Positions 7,963 to 16,523 of a DNA stretch of 64,000 nt are shown here, one piece after another (within the stretch, counting starts at the first letter, position 1; each line of letters opens with the position of its first letter). Below the pieces are notes generated by a model. It worked only from the letters and a program-made list of their open reading frames with translations, searched no databases and had not been told where the DNA came from. The stretch spans positions 3,815 through 67,814 of the forward strand of contig CAZBBX010000007.1 of assembly GCA_964490325.1 (NCBI GenBank). Reading direction: 5' to 3'. Made by a program: the position numbers and the translations under genes. Source of the DNA: DAOPJM01 sp964490325 (GTDB taxonomy: Bacteria; Bacillota; Clostridia; Christensenellales; CAG-138).

Positions 7963-9126
7963 ATGGCAAATCTATTGGACTATCTTTCATGGCGGGGCGA
8001 TCTGCCGCTGACCGCCGTCCCCTTGGGCGAGGCCGACCGCGCCGTGCTGTGCCGCGTCGCCTATCTTCCGTTTGAAAACGCCGTCCCCACCGACTTTTCC
8101 GCCTCCGTCCCCTTGGACGCGGCGCTGCGCACCGTGCTGCTGCGCGCACGCATGAGCAAGGACGAGCATTTCTTTCACATCAAGGACGACCGACTCCTCT
8201 GCGAGCTGCTGCTCACGAGCGATCGCTTCCTAAACTGCCGTCTGACCGCCTACGAAACCAAGTTCAACACCGAGCGGCAGGAGCAGTTCGCGGCTGTGAC
8301 GCTGCTGCTGCCCGACGGCAGCGCTGCGGCGCTGTTTCGCGGCACGGACGGTACGCTCATCGGCTGGAAGGAGGACTTCAACATGGCGGTCTCCGACGAA
8401 GTCCCCGCGCAGCGCGACGCGCTGTCCTACCTGACGCGGCTGGCAGGCGCCTATGACCGACCGCTCCATGTGATGGGACATTCCAAGGGCGGCAACCTTG
8501 CCGTCTATGCCGCCGCCTTCGGCAGCGAAACGCTCACAAGGCGCATTCTTAGCGTTCGCAGTCTGGACGGCCCCGGGCTGTCGGAAGCGCTTGCCGCCAG
8601 CGAGGACTTTCGGCGCGTGCGCGACCGCGTGCGCACCATATTGCCCAGCTCCTCCGTCATCGGGATGCTTTTGGAGCACGCGGAGGACTTCACCGTCGTG
8701 CAGAGCAGATCCGTGGGACTTTTTCAGCACAATCTGTACAACTGGCAGCTCCAGCGCGGCGACTTTGTGACGGTCGAAAAGCTGACCAACAGCAGCCGCT
8801 ACACGGACGCGACCCTGCGGGAGTGGCTGCGGCGGCTCAGCCCCGAGCAGCGCGAGCAGTTTGTGGACTGCCTGTACGACATCCTCAGCGCATCGGACGG
8901 CCGCACCCTGCGGGAGCTGCGGACCGGCCGCAGCGTCGTAGCCATCGCCAAGGCGCTGCGCACCTTGGACGGCCCCTCCAAGCAGATCATGAACGAGACC
9001 CTGCGCGCCCTGATGCAGGTCGTCAAGGACGAGCTGCCCACGCCTCGCGTACAGGTGAAGCACCCAAGCCCCTCCGAAGCAAAGCTAACGGGAGTTCGTA
9101 AGCGGCAGCGCTCCACGCGCAAATAA
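7963..9126 (+). CDS. Mbeg1-like (DUF2974) alpha/beta hydrolase
   Basis: A 387-residue protein. NLLDYLSWRGDLPLTAVPL at the N-terminus is typical of Firmicute Mbeg1-like proteins, and VMGHSKGGNLAVYAA is the lipase-type nucleophile elbow GHSKGGN. AALFRGTDGTLIGWKEDFNM precedes it, also a family hallmark. The second half (residues of about 230 to 387) is helical with DILSASDGRTLREL. The family is predicted to be a cytoplasmic serine hydrolase but has no established substrate. It follows the membrane protein by 4 bp in the murA transcript. Confidence 0.85.
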   Translation: MANLLDYLSWRGDLPLTAVPLGEADRAVLCRVAYLPFENAVPTDFSASVPLDAALRTVLLRARMSKDEHFFHIKDDRLLCELLLTSDRFLNCRLTAYETKFNTERQEQFAAVTLLLPDGSAAALFRGTDGTLIGWKEDFNMAVSDEVPAQRDALSYLTRLAGAYDRPLHVMGHSKGGNLAVYAAAFGSETLTRRILSVRSLDGPGLSEALAASEDFRRVRDRVRTILPSSSVIGMLLEHAEDFTVVQSRSVGLFQHNLYNWQLQRGDFVTVEKLTNSSRYTDATLREWLRRLSPEQREQFVDCLYDILSASDGRTLRELRTGRSVVAIAKALRTLDGPSKQIMNETLRALMQVVKDELPTPRVQVKHPSPSEAKLTGVRKRQRSTRK

Positions 9127-9350
9127 ATTTCGCAGGCAGCCACCCGCTGCTCACAGTTCGACCCGGCTTTTGCAATTTTTTCGTCCCACCGAGAAAAGTA
9201 CGGATTATGGGACAGCACTTATGGTATAATCCAAGGGAAGGCGGGCGCTTGGCGCCAAGGTGAAGCTGCAAATCTACCAAAGAACGGGGAACATGCCCCA
9301 ACTTGCCTTGACGAACGAACGAACGAGCCTGCCGCGGGAGGAGATACGCT

Positions 9351-10349
9351 ATGGCACGATCCAAGAATCAAAAGCTCAAGCTGCTGTACCTGATGCAGTT
9401 TTTGCAGAGACAGTCGGACGAGCTGCATCCGCAGTCCATGGACGCCATCATAGCAGCCCTTGCCGCCAAGGGCATACAGGCCGAGCGTAAAAGCGTCTAT
9501 GACGACATCGACGCCCTCAAAAGCTTCGGCATGGACATCCTGCTGACCAAGAGCAAGCCCGGCGGCTACTACTTGGTAAGCCGCAGCTTCGAGCTGCCCG
9601 AGCTGATGCTGCTGGTGGACAGTGTACAGTCCAGCCAGTTCATCACGGAGAAGAAGTCGCGGCAGCTCATCAACAAGCTGGCGGAGCTGTGCAGCGCGCA
9701 TGAGGCGCAGCTGGTGCAGTGGCAGATCCACGTCTTGGGGCGTATCAAGCACATGAACGAATCCATCTACTACAACGTGGACGCCATCCACAACGGCATT
9801 GCCAAGGATCTGATGATCCGCTTCCGCTACTTTGAGTATACCGTTGACAAGAAAAAGTGCTACCGCCATGGCGATCAGCTCTACTTGGTAAGCCCCTATG
9901 CCCTGACATGGAACAACGAAAATTACTATCTGATCGCCTACGATGGGGCGGCAGGCATTTTAAAGCACTATCGCGTGGACCGCATGGAGGAGATCACAGC
10001 CACGGAGCTGCCTCGCGAAGGCAAGGAGATCTTTGAGGCGCATGACATGAACAGGTACATGCGCAGCAGCTTTTCCATGTTCGGCGGGGAGGAGCGGAAC
10101 GTGGATCTGCTGTTTCAAAACGCGCTGATGGGCGTGGTCATAGACCGTTTCGGCAAGGACATCGCAATCACCAAGGTGGACGCGGAGCATTTTTGCATCC
10201 ACGCGTCCGTGATGGTCAGTCCGCAGTTCTATGCATGGGTCTTTGGTCTGGGCGCAGGCGCAAGGATCCTGGGTCCCAAGGACGTTGTGGACGGCATGAC
10301 GGCGCAGCTGAACGCGGTGCAGGCGGGATATTCGCAAATAATGCCTTAG
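9351..10349 (+). CDS. WYL-domain HTH transcriptional regulator
   Basis: A 332-residue protein. The N-terminal winged helix (residues of about 1 to 70, including SVYDDIDALKSFGMDI) is of the HTH_11 type, and the middle carries a WYL-like sensor core (RFRYFEYTVDKKKCYRHGDQ, then YALTWNNENYYLIAYD, then LKHYRVDRMEEI). The C-terminal part has the WCX extension (VVIDRFGKDIAITKVDAEHF). WYL regulators sense nucleotides or nucleic acids and often control defence or stress genes; no defence gene is adjacent. GGAGG precedes the ATG at about 9 bp. A TATAAT at 9225-9230 lies 120 bp upstream. It may regulate itself or the RNA and lipoprotein unit downstream. Confidence 0.88.
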   Translation: MARSKNQKLKLLYLMQFLQRQSDELHPQSMDAIIAALAAKGIQAERKSVYDDIDALKSFGMDILLTKSKPGGYYLVSRSFELPELMLLVDSVQSSQFITEKKSRQLINKLAELCSAHEAQLVQWQIHVLGRIKHMNESIYYNVDAIHNGIAKDLMIRFRYFEYTVDKKKCYRHGDQLYLVSPYALTWNNENYYLIAYDGAAGILKHYRVDRMEEITATELPREGKEIFEAHDMNRYMRSSFSMFGGEERNVDLLFQNALMGVVIDRFGKDIAITKVDAEHFCIHASVMVSPQFYAWVFGLGAGARILGPKDVVDGMTAQLNAVQAGYSQIMP

Positions 10350-10391
10350 GCGGCGCAAGGCGAAGGAAGCGCACATTATTTTCAAAATGGC

Positions 10392-10525
10392 TTGACGCAA
10401 GCATAAAAAACTCGTATCCTAAATGCAGCAAGGAGCGGCATTGCCGTCTCCGTTGGCCGCAAAAACGGAGGCGCAGCTTGGGTTGCGCAGCGTTCGTGCA
10501 GGCGGTCGCCTGTGCTTTTTTTATG
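10392..10525 (+). ncRNA. Promoter plus structured, terminator-ended leader or small RNA
   Basis: TTGACG (10392-10397), a 17-bp spacer and TATCCT (10415-10420) form a promoter. The roughly 100-nt transcript that follows can form a hairpin GGAG-CGGC-AUU-GCCG-CUCC, an overlapping alternative seven-pair hairpin CUCCGUU/AACGGAG, a GCGCA/UGCGC hairpin, and lastly GCAGGCG/CGCCUGU followed by seven U, a strong intrinsic terminator before the lipoprotein ATG at 10550. It is either a stand-alone small RNA or an attenuator or riboswitch controlling that gene. It matches no riboswitch class I can recall. Confidence 0.5.
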
Positions 10526-10549
10526 CTTTACCGAAGGGAGAGTGCGTCT

Positions 10550-11548
10550 ATGCGGTATCGTGCGCTGCTGATCGTCTTGCTGCTTGCGCTGCTTATGGGC
10601 GCCTGTACGCAAAAGATGACCCCCGCTGCTAAAAGTGCGGCCGCAAGCACCTTTACGCCAACCGCAAAGCCCACGCCGTCCCCTACGCCCGCGCCCACGG
10701 CTTTGCCGCAGTATACGGCCGCGCCGCAGCCCACGCCCTTCACCCTGTACTTTTTCTCCGATACGCAGGTCTACAGCTACCTGCAGCCCGCCGTCTTCTG
10801 TGCCATGACGGACTGGATGCTGCAAAATTACGAAAAGGACAACGCCCTGTATGCCCTCCACGCGGGGGATACCGTGGACAATTACTTGCAGGAGCGCTTC
10901 TGGGACAACGCCGATCTGGCGCTTGCACCACTTCAGGGCAAGCTCCCGCTGCTCTGCGTGGCGGGCAACCACGATGTGGGCATGGGCGCCATGAACTACG
11001 ACGCTTGGAAGGAGCGGGACTATCTGTCCGTCAAGAACAAGCTGCAGCTGTATAGGGACGGCGAGTGCTTCTATGAGCCGTTCACGGCGGGGGGAACGGA
11101 CTTTTTGGTGCTGGGCATCGGCTGGCAGACGGACGAGAGCTGGGTGCCGTTTGCAAGACGCGTTTTGGAAAAGTACAACGACCGTGTCTGCATCATCCTT
11201 GTCCACAGCTTTATGAGCCCAACAGGCGTTCTGACCGATATGGGCGTGGTGGTGGAGCGTGAGCTGATCCGCCCCTATACGGGCGTAAGGCTGGTGCTGT
11301 GCGGACACTGGTGCGGCGCGGGGCTTTGGACAGGCAGCTACGAGGACGGCACGCGCACCGTAAACGGCATGCTCTACGATTATCAGGACGATTTTGCAAA
11401 GGGGCGCGGCTACCTACGGATCCTGCGCTTCGATCCCCTTACGCGCAGCATCGAGGCTACGACCTACTCCCCCTATCTGGACGATTACAACTACTACAAC
11501 GATGCGCGCAGCTCCCGCGAGCAGTTCACGCTGTACAACGCCTTTTAA
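10550..11548 (+). CDS. Calcineurin-like metallophosphoesterase lipoprotein
   Basis: A 332-residue secreted protein. The lipobox LLMGAC lies near residue 17 and is followed by a proline/threonine linker of about 40 residues. The metallophosphoesterase motifs are in order: FFSDTQ, HAGDTVDN, AGNHDVG, LVHSFMSP and CGHWCGAG, supplying the two-metal site. It should sit on the outer face of the membrane and hydrolyse phosphate mono- or diesters. The ATG at 10550 is preferred over an upstream open frame to 10193 because it begins the signal peptide and has AAGGGAG 9 bp upstream. Its expression may be gated by the terminator just upstream. The substrate is unknown. Confidence 0.88.
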   Translation: MRYRALLIVLLLALLMGACTQKMTPAAKSAAASTFTPTAKPTPSPTPAPTALPQYTAAPQPTPFTLYFFSDTQVYSYLQPAVFCAMTDWMLQNYEKDNALYALHAGDTVDNYLQERFWDNADLALAPLQGKLPLLCVAGNHDVGMGAMNYDAWKERDYLSVKNKLQLYRDGECFYEPFTAGGTDFLVLGIGWQTDESWVPFARRVLEKYNDRVCIILVHSFMSPTGVLTDMGVVVERELIRPYTGVRLVLCGHWCGAGLWTGSYEDGTRTVNGMLYDYQDDFAKGRGYLRILRFDPLTRSIEATTYSPYLDDYNYYNDARSSREQFTLYNAF

Positions 11549-11583
11549 CAAAAAAAGACCCGACGAACGCTGATGCTCGTCGG
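11549..11583 (-). terminator. Terminator of the DUF1540 gene
   Basis: CCGACGA (11560-11566) pairs with TCGTCGG (11577-11583); on the minus strand the stem is followed by a U-run (A-run 11549-11556 on plus). It lies between convergent genes. Confidence 0.75.
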
Positions 11584-11602
11584 ATCCAAGGGACGTTGCG
11601 GC

Positions 11603-11779
11603 TTACTTTTCGCAGCCGCAGGAATATGAGCCGCACATGGTCTCGTTGGGCTCGCCCGAATTGCAGTTGCAGCTCGGACGGACGTCGATGTGGTTCAGCT
11701 CACACTCGCAGCCGCTGTGATTGTAACAGCAGCTCGTCACCTCACAGCCGATCGTCTGCTTCCCTGTTTTGTTATCCAT
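11603..11779 (-). CDS. Small Cys-rich DUF1540 protein
   Basis: A 58-residue protein. The minus strand from ATG 11779 reads MDNKTGKQTIGCEVTSCCYN, continuing with a G-C-E-C-E-L segment and an RPSCNCN motif and ending YSCGCEK. Ten cysteines in 58 residues and the CxVxxCxYN pattern are the DUF1540 signature, common in spore-forming Clostridia and thought to bind metal; the function is not established. AAGGAGGT lies 6 bp before the ATG, and a clean minus-strand terminator follows the stop. Confidence 0.85.
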   Translation of the reverse strand: MDNKTGKQTIGCEVTSCCYNHSGCECELNHIDVRPSCNCNSGEPNETMCGSYSCGCEK

Positions 11780-12155
11780 GTCGCACCTCCTTTTTTGAAG
11801 ATGGGGCTATTCTGTCCCCGTGCGGGGCTTTCTATACAAAATGCAGCGCCGTTTCAGAGGGGTATCGAAAAGTTGCAAATATTCCGCATATGGCCGCCAA
11901 GCGCCGCGCAGGGCGATAAAAGGGCATTTTGCAGTCCCAAAATGGCTGCTTTATTTTGAAACGCAGCTTAAAAAAGTGCGAGAAACGGGGGCTTTGTCAA
12001 AGGGGAGGGGTGCGCCTGCAGGCGCTGCTTTTTGCCCTTACAGCGCCGCTTGGGGGACAGGACGCGGGACTTGACAAAGCCGCGCCGCAGGCGTATGCTT
12101 CATCACCGAGGCGGGCAGCCTTGCCTGCCGTATCCGAAAGGATGGTGAAAAAACC
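11780..12155. other. Intergenic region with promoter and palindromic hairpin
   Basis: No gene found. TTGACA (12071-12076), 17-bp spacer and TATGCT (12094-12099) form the likely promoter of the next lipoprotein. A perfect palindrome GCGCCTGCAGGCGC (12012-12025) followed by a short T-run looks like a terminator; a weak upstream promoter (TTGCAG-17-TATTTT, about 11935-11965) could make a very short RNA ending there. Confidence 0.4.
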
Positions 12156-12983
12156 ATGTGTAAAATTCGTATTCTTGCGGGAGCAATGAGCCTTGCTCTC
12201 CTTGCGCTCTTTAGCGGCTGTGTGGCAAAGCCCTCGCAGCCCGACGACTTGACGCCTACGATGGAGCCGACCCACGCGGTCGAGCAGCTCCCCACGCAGG
12301 CGCCCACGGCGGAGCCGACAGCGGAGCCTACGCAAGCGCCCACAACGGAGCCGACCGCTGCGCCCACCGACGCCCCCGCCTACACGATCGTGTGCTTTAC
12401 GGACGCGCCCAACGCGGCAAGCACGGTCAGCATCGACTATCCGCAGTTTGGCGGAGCGGGCATGGAAGCCCTCAACGCCCTCATCAAAGAGCGCGTGCAG
12501 GGACTGGGCTCCTTGGACGCCTCCTTGGAGGATCCAAACGCCGCTCTGACGCTCAACTATCAAACGGCGGTCACGCTGCAAAATGAACGCTATGTGAGCG
12601 TGATCTTCTACGGGACGAGCTTTATAGAGGGCGCGGCGCACGATTTTAGCGACCTTGTTGCCGTCAACTACGACCTGCAGGCGCAAAAGGAAGTGACGCT
12701 TGCCGAGCTGTACATGATCAGCGACGCCTTCGTTGCCGCAACAGCGGCGCAGGCGGCCTATCCCTCCGCACCGCGCACCTCCTGCTCCGAGGAGGAGTTT
12801 GCCGAGCAGCTTGCCTTGCAGGAAACGCCGCTGTTCACCGCCGAAACGCTGCCCACCTTCTTTTTGAAGGCGGAGGGCGTGGTGTTCAGCCTGCCCGCCA
12901 TCCACGCAACGGGCTACGACCACTTTGAGCTGCAGCTCTCCTATGACGCGCTTGCGGCCTATCGGGTCGGCGGCAACGCATAA
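12156..12983 (+). CDS. DUF3298-type lipoprotein
   Basis: A 275-residue lipoprotein. The signal peptide ends in the lipobox LFSGC near residue 22, followed by a 50-residue linker of repeated PT-rich units (EPTAEPTQAPTTEPTAAPT). The folded part, residues of about 75 to 275, looks like the DUF4163/DUF3298 pair found in RsiV (FTDAPNAASTVSIDYPQFGG, then FYGTSFIEGAAHDF, then LTLAELYM-like strands and a final YDHFELQLSYDAL). It should be anchored on the outside of the membrane. No sigma factor gene is adjacent, so an anti-sigma role is not supported. The promoter at 12071-12099 serves it. Confidence 0.75.
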   Translation: MCKIRILAGAMSLALLALFSGCVAKPSQPDDLTPTMEPTHAVEQLPTQAPTAEPTAEPTQAPTTEPTAAPTDAPAYTIVCFTDAPNAASTVSIDYPQFGGAGMEALNALIKERVQGLGSLDASLEDPNAALTLNYQTAVTLQNERYVSVIFYGTSFIEGAAHDFSDLVAVNYDLQAQKEVTLAELYMISDAFVAATAAQAAYPSAPRTSCSEEEFAEQLALQETPLFTAETLPTFFLKAEGVVFSLPAIHATGYDHFELQLSYDALAAYRVGGNA

Positions 12984-13004
12984 CAAGGCTCCCTAAAGCA
13001 TCAA

Positions 13005-13045
13005 AACACAAACAAAAACAGGCGGGAAGGTCAGTTGACCTTCCC
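13005..13045 (-). terminator. Terminator between convergent genes
   Basis: GGGAAGGTCA (13024-13033) pairs with TGACCTTCCC (13036-13045). On the minus strand the stem is followed by a U-rich stretch, so it ends the long minus-strand PTS operon; the plus lipoprotein gene may also use it. Confidence 0.65.
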
Positions 13046-13071
13046 ACTTTGCTTATCCTTAGTTTTCGTCC

Positions 13072-13830
13072 TTAGTTTTTCCGATCCGTTCTGTACACGA
13101 GCTGCGGCATACGATCCTTGGCGGGATAGACGGCCGTTCTGCCCGGCCATGCGTTCTTCCCCTTGGAAAGCGTTTCAACCAGATCAAACGTTTCTAAAAG
13201 CTGCTCTGCGCTCTGTCGTCCCTCGCCATGACCGCACCAAGGCGTGTGATCCTGCGCAAGCGCAAGCAGCGTCCTGCCGCCGCGCAGCCATGCTTTTAGC
13301 GTCGTACAGCCCGGAAGCTGCATTCACAGGGAGGGATTGATGGCGTCTCCCGTCAAAAGCAGTCCCTCCCCCTCATCTGCAAATGCTGTGGAGGAGCGGG
13401 TATGTCCCGCCGCGGCGACCGTGCGCACGAGTCTTCCGCCAAGATCAAAGGTCTGCCCCTCTTGCAGGCACAGCGCCTGCGCCTTTGCGGGGAAGCGCTG
13501 CAGCTTCTTGCCCTTGGGCGTCATCAAGGACGCCGCAAAGCGAGAACTCAACAGGCCGTATACCCGCGCCCTGTCCGCCTTGCCGACATAATAGCGGGGA
13601 AACTGATCCACGCCGCCCGCATGATCGCAGTGCGCGTGGGTCAAAGCGACGTCCAGCGGAAGATCGGTCAGCTTTTCGACCTCGTCCTTGAGCCTTCCTA
13701 TACCAAGCCCCGTGTCGATCAAAAGCGCACGCTCGTTCCCAAGGAGCAGGTAGCAGTTCACAAGGCCGCATTCGTCCAGCCGATAGGAGCGATCCGCGAT
13801 TTTTTCAATGCTGAATTCACTGTTTTGCAT
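13072..13830 (-). pseudogene. Metallo-beta-lactamase-fold hydrolase with in-frame TGA
   Basis: Two open segments in the same frame are separated only by a TGA at 13324-13326. The upstream part (residues 1 to about 168) contains the metal motif THAHCDHAGG, GHTRSS and the final LLTGDAINPSL; the downstream part continues MQLPGCTTLKAWLRGG to a stop at 13072. Full-length relatives normally have Trp after the NPxL motif, so this TGA probably replaces TGG. Other genes here stop at TGA, so a changed genetic code is unlikely. The metal-binding core is before the stop, but the last 80 residues would be lost. The ATG at 13830 has AGGAGG 8 bp upstream. It is the last gene of the PTS operon. Confidence 0.7.
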
Positions 13831-14755
13831 ATGCATCTACCTCCTGCGGCAGGGTCATGTATCGACTGAGAAAAGCAAAGATCGATGCGTAGTAACCCTC
13901 GCCGCCCCTTAGGTGCGCCGCCGCGTGCCCCGCACCCTCGACAAGCAGCAGCTGCTTATCGGTCGGACAGGCGTCATACAGCCGCTTGGAAGCCTCGCAG
14001 GGAATGTAGCGATCGGCTTTGCCGTGTACAAAAAACAGAGGCACACGGGCGTTTTGCACTGACTTTTGCGGCGTCCTCTCGTCGAAGCCACAGCCGATAT
14101 GCCGCCGAAACTGCCGCTCCAACAGCCCCGTCAGCGGCCACGGCGGGAGCTTTGCAAGGAAGTGCAGCATGTAAGCAAGCTCCTCGCGTACAGCCGCGAA
14201 CGAGCAGTCCGATACGATGGCGACCAGCTCGCGGGGAAGGTCTTGATCCGCCGTCATGCAGACGGCCGCGCCGCCCAAGGAGCAGCCCTGCAGCACGATC
14301 TGACCGCAGGGAAAGAGCTCTATGATCCGCTTGATCCAAAGGAGCGTGTCACGGCTCTCCCATACGCCAAAGCTCGTCCATTCGCCTTGGCTCTCGCCGC
14401 AGGCGCGGTTGGTGGGCAGCAGCAGGTTGAAGCCCCGCTGCAGGTACGCCATGCCGACCGTTGCAAAGTCCACAAAGCCCGTGGAATTGTAGCCATGCAC
14501 GCAGACGGCGGTCTTGTCCGTGGGCGTTTCGTTTCGGAACAGATAGCCCACCAGCTCCAAGCCGTCCTCCGAGCGCAGCGTCAGGCGCTCCCGCGGCAGC
14601 GCCGCCATGCGCTTTTTTGAGGCGTTGGTACTGTCGTTCAGGTCGGAAAAGCCCGGCCCCATGAGCCGTTCCGAGAAACTTGTGATGGGCTGTCCTTCCC
14701 CGATCGGGTGTCTGCCAAAGACGCTTGAAAACAGCAGGGGACCAACAAAACACAT
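13817..14755 (-). CDS. Alpha/beta hydrolase (CocE/YqkD-like)
   Basis: A 312-residue protein. VCVHGYNSTGF is the oxyanion-hole region, VLQGCSLGGAAV carries the nucleophile as G-C-S-L-G-G, and FVHGKADRYIP and GAGHAAAH carry the Asp and His of the triad. The N-terminus has a hydrophobic segment (FVGPLLFSSVFGR) that may anchor it in the membrane. The start at 14755 has GGAGG 8 bp before it and is preferred over an upstream frame into the neighbouring gene. It overlaps the beta-lactamase-fold gene by a few bases and lies 49 bp after ptsI, so it is part of the operon. The substrate is unknown; peptidase or esterase activity is likely. Confidence 0.82.
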   Translation of the reverse strand: MCFVGPLLFSSVFGRHPIGEGQPITSFSERLMGPGFSDLNDSTNASKKRMAALPRERLTLRSEDGLELVGYLFRNETPTDKTAVCVHGYNSTGFVDFATVGMAYLQRGFNLLLPTNRACGESQGEWTSFGVWESRDTLLWIKRIIELFPCGQIVLQGCSLGGAAVCMTADQDLPRELVAIVSDCSFAAVREELAYMLHFLAKLPPWPLTGLLERQFRRHIGCGFDERTPQKSVQNARVPLFFVHGKADRYIPCEASKRLYDACPTDKQLLLVEGAGHAAAHLRGGEGYYASIFAFLSRYMTLPQEVDAYAKQ

Positions 14756-14804
14756 GCCCCATACCTCCGATCCGTATACGACCGCGCAACTGTGCGCTGC
14801 GCCC

Positions 14805-16523
14805 CTACCGTGCGGGGTACGCCGCTCTTGCTTGACGGATGCGCTCCAAGACGGCCTGCTGCGTGGGAAGCTTTTGAAGCGCCGCCGCAAGCGCCGCCGC
14901 ATCCGACAGATCAACATTTGCAAGCTCGCGCTTGACCGCGCCGATGCAGGCTGCGCTCATGCTGAACTTGCGAAGCCCCAGCCCCGCCAGAAACGCCGAC
15001 GCCTGCGGGTCGCCCGCCAGCTCGCCGCAGACGGAAACATCCTTGCCCGCCTGTCGAAACGCTGCGATGATCTGCCCTAAGATGCGGATGCAGGCGGGGG
15101 AAAAGCTTTGGTAGTAGGGGGCGACGTCGGGCTCCATCCGATCCGCCGCGCAAAGGTACTGGCAAAGGTCGTTGGTGCCGATGGAGGCAAAATCCGCCTC
15201 CGCCGCGATCAGATCCGAAAGGAGCGCAAGGGACGGGATCTCGATCATCACACCCAGCTGCAGCCCCCGATCGAAGGGAACGCCCTCGCTTTGCAGCTCC
15301 TCCCGCACCGCCTGCGCCGCACTTTTTGCCCTGTACCAGTCGTCCATCGAGCCGACCATGGGGAACATGATGCGAAGCGTGCCGAAGGCGGAGGCGCGGT
15401 AGGCTGCGCGCAGCTGGCTGCGAAACAGGCAGGGCTCGTCAAAGCAGAGCCGCAGCGCCCTCCGTCCCAAGAAGGGATTGGCTTCCTTGGGCAGCTCCAA
15501 ATAGGGCAGGGTCTTATCGCCGCCTATGTCCAGCGTGCGAAGCGTGACGGGTCTTCCGCCCATCCGCTCCAAGACCCGCTTATAGGCCGCAAACTGCGCC
15601 TGCTCATCGGGCAGCCGCTCCGCGTGCATGTACAAAAATTCCGACCGAAACAGCCCCACAAAGTCGCACGCATCCGCCGCGTCCACATCGGCGGGACTGC
15701 CGATGTTCAGGCCGATCTCGATGCGCTCCCCGCTCTTTAGGCGGCAGGGACGTTTTTGAAAGGAGACGGCTTCCGCCAAGGAAGCGGCTGCCGCTGCCTG
15801 CTTGGCGCCATAGCTTGCCGCGACTGCGTCCGACGGCCTTGGCAGCACCGTCCCCGCGTCCGCATCCACCACCAGCGTGTCCCCGTCCCGTATCTGCATA
15901 AGCGCGTCTGTCACGCCAAGCACCGTTGGAATGCCGTAGCTCTTGGCAAGGATGGCGGTGTGCGAGGTGACGCCCCCCGTTTCGCAGACGATGGCAAGCA
16001 CCTTGGCGCGATCCAAGGTGGCGGTGTCGCCGGGTAAAAGGTCGTGGGCGATAAGGATCACGGGCTTTGGCAAGTGCGAAAGATCCTGCGCCTGTGCTCC
16101 CGCAAGAATGCGCAAAAGGCGCTTGCAAACGTCCAGAAGATCGTCGGCACGCTCGCGTATTCGCTGATTTTTGGACTTGGACAGGATGCGTATGTAGGCG
16201 TCAAAGGCGTCTTGCACCGCCGCTTCCGCGCTTGCTTCGCGCTCGTTCACGGCCTCGCTGACCATCTCAAAGATCTCCTCGTCCTCCAAGATCTGCTGCT
16301 GCGCTTCAAAGATCTTCGCCTGCTCGGGCTGCGCCGCCATGGCGGCCGCTACAGCGCGAAGCTCGGCGGCGGCGGCAAGCTTCGCCTCTGCAAAGCGAGC
16401 AAGCTCCCCTGCCGCGTCCCCCTTTGCACGCTTTTGGCAAAGCCCCTCGGCAGGCAGCGGCCGAACCACAAAAGCAGTGCCTATGGCGATCCCGCTGCAG
16501 ACGCCCATGCCCCTCATTTCCAT
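14805..16523 (-). CDS. ptsI: PTS enzyme I (phosphoenolpyruvate-protein phosphotransferase)
   Basis: A 572-residue soluble kinase that autophosphorylates from PEP and passes the phosphate to HPr. GGVTSHTAILAKSYGIPTVLG carries the phospho-His (His188), LFRSEFLYM and LDIGGDKTLPYL are PEP-domain motifs, and GTNDLCQYLCAADR and SVCGELAGD carry the catalytic Arg and Cys region. The length matches the family. The N-terminus (GMGVCSGIAIG) is canonical. Its start overlaps the Cof phosphatase stop by about 10 bp. Placing ptsI inside a beta-glucoside operon instead of next to ptsH alone is unusual. Confidence 0.96.
   Translation of the reverse strand: MEMRGMGVCSGIAIGTAFVVRPLPAEGLCQKRAKGDAAGELARFAEAKLAAAAELRAVAAAMAAQPEQAKIFEAQQQILEDEEIFEMVSEAVNEREASAEAAVQDAFDAYIRILSKSKNQRIRERADDLLDVCKRLLRILAGAQAQDLSHLPKPVILIAHDLLPGDTATLDRAKVLAIVCETGGVTSHTAILAKSYGIPTVLGVTDALMQIRDGDTLVVDADAGTVLPRPSDAVAASYGAKQAAAAASLAEAVSFQKRPCRLKSGERIEIGLNIGSPADVDAADACDFVGLFRSEFLYMHAERLPDEQAQFAAYKRVLERMGGRPVTLRTLDIGGDKTLPYLELPKEANPFLGRRALRLCFDEPCLFRSQLRAAYRASAFGTLRIMFPMVGSMDDWYRAKSAAQAVREELQSEGVPFDRGLQLGVMIEIPSLALLSDLIAAEADFASIGTNDLCQYLCAADRMEPDVAPYYQSFSPACIRILGQIIAAFRQAGKDVSVCGELAGDPQASAFLAGLGLRKFSMSAACIGAVKRELANVDLSDAAALAAALQKLPTQQAVLERIRQARAAYPAR

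Noticed and set aside
10392..10525. SRP RNA, 6S RNA or ZTP/fluoride riboswitch
   Set aside because: The conserved sequence blocks of these classes are absent.
13186..13193. AAACGTTT as a further LacI operator
   Set aside because: Lies in coding sequence without a promoter; probably chance.
13072..13836. TGA recoded as Trp or selenocysteine
   Set aside because: TGA ends ferredoxin, mglC, the fused ABC permease and others here; no SECIS-like hairpin seen right after the TGA.
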